From: an uncultured Methylococcaceae bacterium
Lineage (GTDB): Bacteria > Pseudomonadota > Gammaproteobacteria > Methylococcales > Methylomonadaceae
Length of the DNA: 16,822 bases
Assembly (NCBI GenBank): GCA_903903365.1
Contig: CAIUYS010000355.1
Span: 1-16,822 of the forward strand
Reading direction: 5' to 3'
In this document: positions 1 through 5,745 of the stretch, one piece after another
How the letters are laid out: every line of letters starts with the position of its first letter
Numbering within the stretch: the stretch's first letter is position 1
Notes under the pieces: generated by a model
What the model was told of the DNA's origin: nothing
The model's input: only the letters and a program-made list of their open reading frames with translations
Databases searched by the model: none
Translations under genes and position numbers: made by a program

Positions 1-26
1 AGGCTTTTATAGATTTCAAAACGTGA

Positions 27-51
27 GTGACGGGGTTGCAAACCCCGTCAC
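27..51. repeat. Perfect palindromic hairpin upstream of rarA
   Basis: The arms GTGACGGGGTT and AACCCCGTCAC are perfect 11-bp complements around a 3-nt GCA loop. There is no T-tract after it on the plus strand, so an intrinsic terminator is unlikely. It is followed at about 57-79 by the internally repetitive motif CTTCGTG TCTTCGTGG. The combination resembles dispersed intergenic repeats of environmental bacteria, but that likeness comes from memory and was not searched. It may mark the end of the gene to the left, which lies outside the window. Confidence 0.5.
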
Positions 52-103
52 GCTAGTCCTTCGTGTCTTCGTGGTGAAAAGCTTTTAAAGCCAAAGGCAT
101 AAT

Positions 104-142
104 CCTTTAACCTTTAACCTTTAACCTTTAACCTTTAACCTT
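104..142. repeat. CCTTTAA heptamer tandem array
   Basis: Five perfect tandem copies of CCTTTAA run from 104 to 138, followed by a partial CCTT at 139-142. The array stops 17 nt before the rarA start codon and takes up most of the leader. It contains the in-frame TAA (136-138) that limits how far rarA can extend upstream. A related array (CCTTGAA/CTTTAA units) sits directly before aat at 9274-9336. Heptanucleotide short tandem repeats are known from other bacteria such as cyanobacteria; any function here is unknown. Confidence 0.85.
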
Positions 143-159
143 GCTCCTGCCTCTTCTCA

Positions 160-1464
160 ATGTTCGATGATTTAACCAAGCCATTAGCTGATAGAATGCG
201 GCCACAATCGCTAGACGATTACGTAGGTCAACACCATATTCTAAAATCCGGTAAACCACTCTACGAAGCCGTGGTATCCGGTCGCTTGCATTCCATGATT
301 TTCTGGGGGCCACCAGGAACCGGGAAAACGACACTGGCACGATTAATCGCCCTGCATTCTGATGCCGAATTTATGCCGATTTCTGCGGTATTATCCGGTG
401 TTAAGGAAATCAGGGTCGCTGTCAGTGCAGCCAAAAAAATCCAGCTTGAACAACATCGACGCACTATTTTATTTGTTGACGAAGTGCATCGTTTTAATAA
501 ATCACAACAAGATGCTTTCCTACCGCATGTAGAAGATGGCACTGTTTATTTTGTCGGTGCGACTACTGAAAACCCCTCTTTTGCCCTTAACAACGCCTTA
601 TTATCAAGGGCTCGTGTTTATGTGCTTAATGCGCTAACCAGTAATGACTTAAGAGATGTTATAGACAAAGCGCTCATCGATAAAGCCAGAGGTCTGGGAA
701 GTCTGGGCATTGAAATGGCCGATGATATTAAACAGCAATTTGCCGAAGCCGCTGATGGCGATGCCAGAAGATTACTCAATCTACTTGAAATAGCGGTAGA
801 ACTTGCCGCAGCAAAAGATAGTACTGTGATTAATGAAGCGTGTGCCAAAGAAGTGCTTTCCGGCGGTGTTAGACGTTTTGATAATCAAGGTGAAGAGTTT
901 TATAACCAAATTTCAGCCCTGCATAAATCGGTAAGAGGCAGCTCACCGGATGCGTCGCTTTATTGGTTATGTCGGATGATGGATGGTGGTTGTGACTTAA
1001 GCTATTTGGCCAGACGTATCGTTAGAATCGCCTCTGAAGACATCGGCAACGCAGACCCCAGAGCTTTGCAAATTGCCATTAATGCCTGGGAAGCCCAAGA
1101 ACGTCTCGGTAGTCCGGAAGGTGAACTGGCCTTGGCGCAAGCTATTGTTTATATGGCTTGTGCGCCCAAAAGCAATGCTGTTTATAAAGCTTACAACGCC
1201 GCCATGCGGGATGCAAAACAAAGCGGCAGTCTGGGCGTGCCGGTACATTTAAGAAATGCACCCACCCAACTCATGAAATCCCTGGATTACGGCAAAGCCT
1301 ACCGTTACGCCCATGATGAGCCGGAAGCCTATGCCGCAGGTGAAAATTATTTTCCGGATCAGCTAGCAGGAACGCGTTATTATCAGCCTGTTGATCGAGG
1401 CCTGGAAATCAAAATCAAGGAAAAGCTAAGGCACTTGCAAGAACTGGATAAGGGAAATAGATAG
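160..1464 (+). CDS. rarA: Replication-associated recombination protein A (RarA/MgsA), AAA+ ATPase
   Basis: RarA is a cytosolic AAA+ ATPase of the clamp-loader-like RarA/WRNIP1/Mgs1 family that acts at stalled replication forks. The 434-residue product is close to the family length (E. coli about 447). Visible motifs are Walker A GPPGTGKT (about residues 50-57), Walker B ILFVDEVH (103-110), a sensor-1 region with GATTENPSF (133-141), and SRAR (149-152) with the arginine finger. Further on come the conserved ISALHKSVRGS, ASEDIGNADPRA, CAPKSNAVY and VPVHLRNAPT blocks of the C-terminal tetramerisation domain. The ATG at 160 is the only plausible start, because an in-frame TAA lies at 136-138 and nothing usable lies between. 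No Shine-Dalgarno sequence precedes it, and the leader is the CCTTTAA array. In E. coli rarA lies co-directionally after ftsK-lolA; here it points the opposite way to ftsK and lolA is absent. Confidence 0.96.
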   Translation: MFDDLTKPLADRMRPQSLDDYVGQHHILKSGKPLYEAVVSGRLHSMIFWGPPGTGKTTLARLIALHSDAEFMPISAVLSGVKEIRVAVSAAKKIQLEQHRRTILFVDEVHRFNKSQQDAFLPHVEDGTVYFVGATTENPSFALNNALLSRARVYVLNALTSNDLRDVIDKALIDKARGLGSLGIEMADDIKQQFAEAADGDARRLLNLLEIAVELAAAKDSTVINEACAKEVLSGGVRRFDNQGEEFYNQISALHKSVRGSSPDASLYWLCRMMDGGCDLSYLARRIVRIASEDIGNADPRALQIAINAWEAQERLGSPEGELALAQAIVYMACAPKSNAVYKAYNAAMRDAKQSGSLGVPVHLRNAPTQLMKSLDYGKAYRYAHDEPEAYAAGENYFPDQLAGTRYYQPVDRGLEIKIKEKLRHLQELDKGNR

Positions 1465-1500
1465 GATTGGGGCAGGAAACCCTCCATGAGCATTTTTCAT

Positions 1501-1536
1501 TTGAAACCCATCTTAAAAGTAATTACAATGTAATCA
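1501..1536 (+). promoter_or_regulatory. mazEF promoter with overlapping operator-like palindrome
   Basis: A sigma70-type promoter is visible: -35 TTGAAA (1501-1506), a 17-nt spacer, and -10 TACAAT (1524-1529). An imperfect palindrome, TAATTACA-A-TGTAATCA (1520-1536, 7 of 8 pairs), covers the -10 box. MazE-type antitoxins typically repress their own operon by binding palindromes at the promoter, so this is the obvious candidate operator. The role is inferred from position; the boxes and symmetry are seen directly. Confidence 0.6.
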
Positions 1537-1562
1537 CCCCGCTTTAAAAAGATGAGTCAACT

Positions 1563-1829
1563 ATGCCACACTTAATCAAAATAGGAAATTCTCAGGGAAT
1601 CAGAATTCCACAACTACTTATTAAACAAGCCAACCTTCAAAACAAAGAATTTGAAATTCAAGTCGTCGATAATGGTTTATTAATCACCCCTATAAAAAAA
1701 ACAAGACAAGGTTGGAAAGAGCAGTTTCAAAGCATTGCAGCTTCTCAAATTGAGCAAGATTTTAATGAAACCAACAGGAATCTTGATCATTCTTCAGAGC
1801 TTGCCACTGGAGAGGCGTGGGAATGGTAG
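1563..1829 (+). CDS. mazE: MazE-like antitoxin, AbrB/SpoVT-type DNA-binding fold
   Basis: This 88-residue protein opens with LIKIGNSQGIRIPQLLIKQA, the pattern of the swapped-hairpin AbrB/MazE DNA-binding domain (about residues 3-45: strand, GNSQGIRIP turn, helix, then a second strand pair IQVVDNGLLITPI). The remainder (about 46-88) is acidic and polar with no globular signature. This fits the extended C-terminal tail by which MazE antitoxins wrap and neutralise MazF. It precedes a MazF toxin gene and overlaps it by 7 bp, with its stop codon inside the toxin reading frame, so the pair should be translationally coupled. The Shine-Dalgarno is weak (GATGAG at about 1551-1556). It has its own promoter with an operator-like palindrome. 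Family assignment is firm; antitoxin activity is inferred from context. Confidence 0.88.
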   Translation: MPHLIKIGNSQGIRIPQLLIKQANLQNKEFEIQVVDNGLLITPIKKTRQGWKEQFQSIAASQIEQDFNETNRNLDHSSELATGEAWEW

Positions 1830-2143
1830 TTTATCGGTTTGACGTTTATCTTATCGAACTTGATCCAGCTATTGGCAGTGAAATTAAAAAAACAAGACCC
1901 TGCGTCATTGTGTCACCCAATGAAATGAACTGCCTAAAAACTGTTTTAATCGCTCCCATGACGACAAAAGGGTTTCATGCGCCCTCAAGAGTTGAGCTTC
2001 AGTTTCAAGATAAGACCGGCCTTATTTTGCTGGATCAGTTAAGGTCAGTCGACAAATCCAGACTCATTAAAAAACTGGGAGCTGTGGACTCAAAAACGCA
2101 AAAAATAATTTCATCAACCCTGGTCAGTATTTTTGAGATGTAA
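1823..2143 (+). CDS. mazF: MazF/PemK-family endoribonuclease toxin
   Basis: MazF toxins are cytosolic dimeric endoribonucleases that cut single-stranded RNA, mostly mRNA, at short motifs. The 106-residue product shows the family hallmarks: an N-terminal strand with DVYLIELDPAIGSEIKKTRP (about 7-26, carrying the conserved G-S-E and the active-site Arg at about 25), CVIVSP, the APMTTKG strand with conserved Thr (about 48-49), and GLILLDQLRSVDKSRL (about 66-81). It is full length with no disruption. I chose the ATG at 1823 because GGAGAGG at 1809-1815 is ideally spaced for it. The GTG at 1817 would add two residues but lies only 1 nt from that ribosome-binding site. The gene overlaps mazE by 7 bp. 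The RNA cleavage motif cannot be told from the sequence. Confidence 0.93.
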   Translation: MVVYRFDVYLIELDPAIGSEIKKTRPCVIVSPNEMNCLKTVLIAPMTTKGFHAPSRVELQFQDKTGLILLDQLRSVDKSRLIKKLGAVDSKTQKIISSTLVSIFEM

Positions 2144-2150
2144 GCAAGTG

Positions 2151-2239
2151 GCAAGTAGCCTGCATGAAGTAACGCGAAATGCGGGAGAGTTCAAACCACG
2201 GTTCCCCGTATTCCGATTCACTCCATACAGGCTACTTGC
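2151..2239. repeat. BIME-like inverted pair of GTAG-type repeats
   Basis: The outer arms GCAAGTAGCCTG (2151-2162) and CAGGCTACTTGC (2228-2239) are perfect 12-bp complements. Imperfect complementarity continues inward (ATGAAGT...AATGCGGG against CCCCGTATT...ACTCCAT) for about 35 bp per arm. Each arm reads GTAGCCTG-ATG-AGT-CG-AAT-CGGG, which fits the GTAG head plus palindrome layout of REP elements mobilised by RAYT (Y1-type) transposases. It starts 7 nt after the mazF stop, so it may also shape the mazEF mRNA 3' end. No RAYT gene is in the window. Confidence 0.7.
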
Positions 2240-2420
2240 TAGAATTAGGGTAAGCGCATGTCAAAATTAGTTTTAAACATTAGATACGCTCCGAAAAACT
2301 GCTACGCAAGTCATTTGGTGGCTTCAAGCAGCTGATTGCTGAGTTGGACGCATAAAGTCCAGCCTGTAGCGTAATCAAATAGCAAAGGGGTCAAACGCGG
2401 TAAGGTGCAATCCAAAGCCC
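2240..2420. other. Repeat-flanked gap with no recognisable gene
   Basis: This stretch lies between the two REP-like elements, in the 325-bp space between mazF and the end of ppdK. I see no convincing coding frame, RNA gene or promoter pair. A short symmetry, TTGGAC...GTCCA (about 2344-2361), is too weak to call a terminator because no T-tract follows. The segment GGGTAAGCGCATGTCAAAAT near 2248 looks like a decayed mobile-element end, but I could not assign it. Confidence 0.4.
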
Positions 2421-2460
2421 GTAGGGGGGTGCGCAATAGCGAAAGCGTATTGCGCCGCCG
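2421..2460. repeat. REP-like hairpin with GTAG head
   Basis: The tetranucleotide GTAG (2421-2424) is followed by a G-run and the perfect 8-bp stem GCGCAATA (2431-2438) / TATTGCGC (2448-2455), with a GC-rich 9-nt loop (GCGAAAGCG). The flanks GG and CC extend the stem with a bulge. A GTAG head plus stem-loop is the described signature of REP elements. It ends 8 bp before the ppdK stop codon on the opposite strand, so it may act as a 3'-end stabilising or attenuating hairpin for ppdK mRNA. Confidence 0.65.
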
Positions 2461-2468
2461 GTAATGAA

Positions 2469-5216
2469 TTAACCAACCCTGTAATCAGCCTCCAGCAATT
2501 TCGCATGGGCGGCAGCCAGTCTGGCGATGGGGATGCGTGGTGCCGAACAGGAAACATAATCCAGCTTGATATGATGACAAAAGCGTATCGATTGCGGATG
2601 TCCGCCTTGTTCACCGCAGATGCCTATGCTGATATCGGGGCGGGTTTTGCGGCCGGAATCAGCGGTCATTTTCATTAACTGACCGACACCTTTTGCATCA
2701 AGGACTTCAAAGGGATTGTCTTCAAGTAAGCCGATTTCATTGTAAAGCGGTAAAAATTTGTTTTCTGCATCTTCGCGTGAAAACGAGAAGGTTGCCTGAG
2801 TTAAGTCATTGGTACCAAAAGAGAAAAATTCGGCTACTTGCGCCAGCTCTCCTGCGCGGGTGCAGGCTCTGACGGTTTCTACCATGGTTCCGAATTTAAA
2901 TTTAAGGGCAATACCGTATTGACTTTCCACTTCTTGTTGAATTTGATCGACGAAAGCTTTTACTTTTAGCAATTCCTGTAAGGTAATAACCTGGGGCACC
3001 ATGATTTCAGGCAAAATCTGTGTACCTTGTTTAGTGCAGAGCGCAGCCGCTTCAAGAATTGATCGAATTTGCATTTGGTAAATTTCCGGATACGACATAC
3101 CAAGACGCACGCCCCGATGACCCAGCATGGGATTTACTTCATACAATTCCTTAACTTTTTTCAGCATTAATTCCTTTTTGGCAATCGCTTTATTGATGTG
3201 TTCCTCGTTCAATTGGTTAAACGGTGTCGGCAAAGCTATCTGCGCACCCAGCGTATCCAAGGCGACTTGTTGGCCCTGAACCATCACTTTATAGAGATTT
3301 AAGGCTTTGATTTCATCTTCCAGTTGATGCTCACTGGGCAAGAATTCATGCATGGGCGGATCCAGCAAGCGAACCGTTACCGGATAAGGAGACATGGCTT
3401 CAAAGATTTGTTTAAAGTCATCACGCTGAATGGGAAATAATTTTTCCAGCGCTTCCTGCCTCGCTTCTTTGCTGTCCGCCAGAATCATATCAATCACTAA
3501 AGGCAGACGATCTGAGGCATTAAACATGCGTTCGGTTCGGCACAGACCAATACCGGTTGCGCCATAACTGACCGCCATGCGTGCGCGTTCAGGCGTATCA
3601 ACATTGGCATGAACTTCCAATTCTGCAATCTGATCAGCCCAAGACAATAAGGTTTTTAATTCTTCCGAAAATGAGGGTTCAATGGTTGCAATTTTACCGA
3701 GATAAATAAGTCCGGTACTGCCATCAATGGTGATGATATCGCCTTCGCGAATGTGCAGGTCGCCAATAATGGCTTGGCGGGTACGCACATCTATTTTTAT
3801 ATCTTCAGCACCGGCAATACAGGCTTTACCCATGCCTCGGGCAACCACTGCCGCATGTGAGGTTTTGCCGCCGCGACTGGTCAAAATACCTTGGGCTGCA
3901 AAAAAGCCATGGATATCTTCAGGCTTGGTTTCTTCCCGCAGTAAAATAACCAGCTCTCCGGCACGGCCCATTAATTCAGCGGTATCGGCATCAAATACAC
4001 ATTTACCAAAAGCGGCACCCGGTGAAGCGGGTAACCCTTGAGCCACCGGCTTGGCTTTATTTTCAGGATCCAGTTGTGGATGTAACAACTGCTCCAATAA
4101 TTCCGGGTTGATACGTAATAAAGCCTGTTCCTTGCTAATCAAGTCTTCGGCTACCATCTCCACCGAAGTTCGCACCATCGCCGTGGCGTTCATTTTACCG
4201 TTACGGGTTTGTAGGCAATACAATATACCGCCTTGAATAGTGTATTCGTAGTCCTGAACTTCTTGGTAATGTGCTTCGAGTTTATTGCGTAACTCGACCA
4301 GTTGCCGATAAAGATCAGGCATTTCCTGAGCCAGTTCATGGACCGGTTTTGGTGTGCGAATGCCGGCAACCACATCTTCACCTTGGGCATTAACCAGGTA
4401 TTCGCCATACATTTCATTAACACCGGTACCCGGATTGCGGGTAAAGCCGACACCGGTTGCACAGTCATTGCCCATATTGCCAAACACCATGGCAACCACA
4501 TTGACCGCAGTTCCGTTGGCCATTTTTGGGGTGATATGAAATTCGCGCCGGTAATCGACTGCGCGTTTTCCCGTCCAGGAATTGAATACCGCTTTAATGG
4601 ACAATTCCAATTGTTCATAAACATCTTCAGGGAAGGGCTTGCCGGTTTCTTCCAGAACCACCTGCAAAAACAGTTCGCTGATTTGGCGTAAATGGTCGGC
4701 ATCCAGACCTATATCCGCTTTAACGCCGGCTTGTTTTTTGATGGCCGCAAAATGCAGGTCAAATTTTTCATCATCAATACCCAAAGCAACCTTGCCGAAT
4801 AGCTGGATAAAACGGCGGTAAGCATCATAAGCAAAACGGGGATCACCCGTTTGTGCGATCAGACCCTTTAAAGTCTGGGTATTTAATCCTAAATTTAGGA
4901 TGGTATCCATCATGCCCGGCATTGAAATAGCCGAACCTGAGCGGACTGACACTAACAAGGGATTGTGGCTGTCACCAAACTGTTTGCCTGAAATTGCTTC
5001 AACTTCTGAAATATGAACTTTAACATCGTCCAGTAATGTTTCGGGCAAATGATGGTTTTCAAGATAATCCAGACAAGCTTGGGTAGTAATGACAAATCCG
5101 GGCGGTACGTTGAGTCCTATCTGTGTCATTTCGCAAAGATTGGCACCTTTACCGCCCAGCAGTACTTTATTTTTTCCGTCGCCTTTTTGGAATGAATAAA
5201 TATATTTTTCAGTCAT
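2469..5216 (-). CDS. ppdK: Pyruvate, phosphate dikinase (EC 2.7.9.1)
   Basis: PPDK reversibly converts ATP, phosphate and pyruvate to AMP, pyrophosphate and PEP in the cytosol. All three domains are present in the 915-residue product. The N-terminal ATP-grasp domain holds GGKGANLCEM (about 22-31) and SGSAISMPGMMDTILNLGLN (about 94-113). The swivelling phosphohistidine domain carries GGKTSHAAVVARGMG with the catalytic His at about 454. The C-terminal PEP/pyruvate barrel has GIGLCRTERMF, VRLLDPPMHEF, GHRGVRLGMSYPEI, FSFGTNDLTQ and GICGEQGGHP with the general-acid Cys. The GTNDLTQ and NATAMVRT patterns favour PPDK over PEP synthase (PpsA). The start is ATG at 5216 with GGA 7 nt upstream; a TTG at 5228 would add only four residues. 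Type I methanotrophs use PPDK with pyrophosphate-dependent phosphofructokinase in PPi-linked glycolysis, which makes the gene a lineage hint. It appears monocistronic, with its own promoter and REP-flanked 3' end. Confidence 0.96.
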   Translation of the reverse strand: MTEKYIYSFQKGDGKNKVLLGGKGANLCEMTQIGLNVPPGFVITTQACLDYLENHHLPETLLDDVKVHISEVEAISGKQFGDSHNPLLVSVRSGSAISMPGMMDTILNLGLNTQTLKGLIAQTGDPRFAYDAYRRFIQLFGKVALGIDDEKFDLHFAAIKKQAGVKADIGLDADHLRQISELFLQVVLEETGKPFPEDVYEQLELSIKAVFNSWTGKRAVDYRREFHITPKMANGTAVNVVAMVFGNMGNDCATGVGFTRNPGTGVNEMYGEYLVNAQGEDVVAGIRTPKPVHELAQEMPDLYRQLVELRNKLEAHYQEVQDYEYTIQGGILYCLQTRNGKMNATAMVRTSVEMVAEDLISKEQALLRINPELLEQLLHPQLDPENKAKPVAQGLPASPGAAFGKCVFDADTAELMGRAGELVILLREETKPEDIHGFFAAQGILTSRGGKTSHAAVVARGMGKACIAGAEDIKIDVRTRQAIIGDLHIREGDIITIDGSTGLIYLGKIATIEPSFSEELKTLLSWADQIAELEVHANVDTPERARMAVSYGATGIGLCRTERMFNASDRLPLVIDMILADSKEARQEALEKLFPIQRDDFKQIFEAMSPYPVTVRLLDPPMHEFLPSEHQLEDEIKALNLYKVMVQGQQVALDTLGAQIALPTPFNQLNEEHINKAIAKKELMLKKVKELYEVNPMLGHRGVRLGMSYPEIYQMQIRSILEAAALCTKQGTQILPEIMVPQVITLQELLKVKAFVDQIQQEVESQYGIALKFKFGTMVETVRACTRAGELAQVAEFFSFGTNDLTQATFSFSREDAENKFLPLYNEIGLLEDNPFEVLDAKGVGQLMKMTADSGRKTRPDISIGICGEQGGHPQSIRFCHHIKLDYVSCSAPRIPIARLAAAHAKLLEADYRVG

Positions 5217-5255
5217 GTTTTTTTCCAAAGTTGAATAAATGAAGATAACCGGATA

Positions 5256-5261
5256 ATTATA
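5256..5261 (-). promoter_or_regulatory. Candidate ppdK -10 box
   Basis: On the minus strand a perfect TATAAT lies 39 nt upstream of the ppdK ATG, giving an expected leader of about 33 nt. No good -35 is present at 17 nt (CATAGA); TTCACA lies at 20 nt. The promoter may therefore be weak or activator-dependent. This is inference from motif and position only. Confidence 0.45.
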
Positions 5262-5354
5262 GGGTGATTATTTTTGCTCTATGTGAATCGTAGTGGGTAA
5301 ATAATAAAAAATACCGATAGTTACAGCTCTTACTAAATAGCTGAAAACATTTAA

Positions 5355-5509
5355 GCCGTCATCCCGGCATGGACTGCCGGTATCCAGTTGCCATGGATGG
5401 CAATTACAAAGCATTCAAACAGCTGATTTATAGTTTAATAAATATTATGCAATGTAGATTAGTACACCCTTGTACACTGGATTCCGGCAGTCCATGCCGG
5501 AATGACGGC
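5355..5509. mobile_element. 155-bp MITE-like palindromic element with 33-bp terminal inverted repeats
   Basis: The left end (5355-5387, starting GCCGTCATCCCGGCATGG) and the right end (5477-5509, ending CATGCCGGAATGACGGC) are inverted repeats matching at 31 of 33 positions. Each end also contains an inner hairpin, CCGGCA...TGCCGG. The 89-bp core includes a perfect small hairpin TTGCCAT-GG-ATGGCAA (5388-5403) and GTACA...TGTAC (5472-5476 region), and has no coding capacity. The pattern fits a non-autonomous miniature element. The consensus resembles CGTCATTCC...GGAATCC dispersed repeats of many proteobacteria (dRS3-like in style); that comparison is from memory. No clear target-site duplication was identified. 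Confidence 0.75.
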
Positions 5510-5594
5510 TCCAGAACTTGTGGCAATAGCAACTCATCTTATGACCCGATTACATTTTTAAGGCTCCTAACTTAATACGGGAAAAAACAGGCGT

Positions 5595-5684
5595 GCAGAC
5601 TAATCACACGGCTCCTGCTTAAGTTGATAGCCCGAAGAAACCCTGCGAACCAAGAGCCGTATTTTTTCGGGTTAGCTAATCTGC
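5595..5684. other. Unidentified structured element with interleaved (pseudoknot-type) stems
   Basis: Six complementary segments occur in about 90 nt. The outer stem is GCAGA(CTAA) 5595-5603 with (CTAA)TCTGC 5676-5684. Stem B is ACGGCTC 5608-5614 with GAGCCGT 5654-5660, perfect over 7 bp. Stem C is CCCGAAGAAA 5631-5640 with TTTTTTCGGG 5662-5671, 9 of 10 plus a wobble. The order B-C-B'-C' means stems B and C either form a pseudoknot or are mutually exclusive. On the plus strand B/B' is followed by ATTTTTT like an intrinsic terminator, and stem C would sequester that U-tract. On the minus strand the outer-stem mismatches become G-U pairs, so strand evidence is mixed. It matches no tRNA, tmRNA, SRP, 6S, RNase P or riboswitch consensus that I can recall. 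It could be an sRNA, a regulatory 3' element of ftsK, or a mobile-element end. Confidence 0.35.
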
Positions 5685-5745
5685 AAAAGGCCTTATTGAA
5701 CCAATAAAAATCAATAACGCTGCCATACAGCTTATAGTATAGCTA

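Noticed and set aside
104..142. CRISPR or telomere-like repeat
   Set aside because: The units are 7 bp with no spacers, and the region is internal to a bacterial chromosome segment; it is a simple tandem repeat.
2248..2275. Insertion-sequence terminus
   Set aside because: The bases look like some transposon ends, but there is no matching inverted end and no transposase remnant, so it cannot be supported.
4302..4691. Long open frames opposite ppdK (129 aa on plus, and 170 aa in another minus frame at 4190-4702)
   Set aside because: They lie wholly inside the conserved ATP-grasp coding region of ppdK, have no family motifs, and are explained as frame shadows.
5369..5575. A 68-codon plus-strand frame in the ppdK-ftsK gap
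   Set aside because: It runs through the MITE-like inverted repeats and their flank, has no ribosome-binding site and no recognisable domain.
5595..5684. Integron attC site
   Set aside because: The core sites RYYYAAC and GTTRRRY are not properly placed at the ends, and there is no cassette or integrase.
5217..5745. Known RNA genes (6S, SRP RNA, tmRNA, RNase P, tRNA) in the 529-bp gap
   Set aside because: None of the invariant motifs are present on either strand; the structured part at 5595-5684 is reported as unidentified instead.
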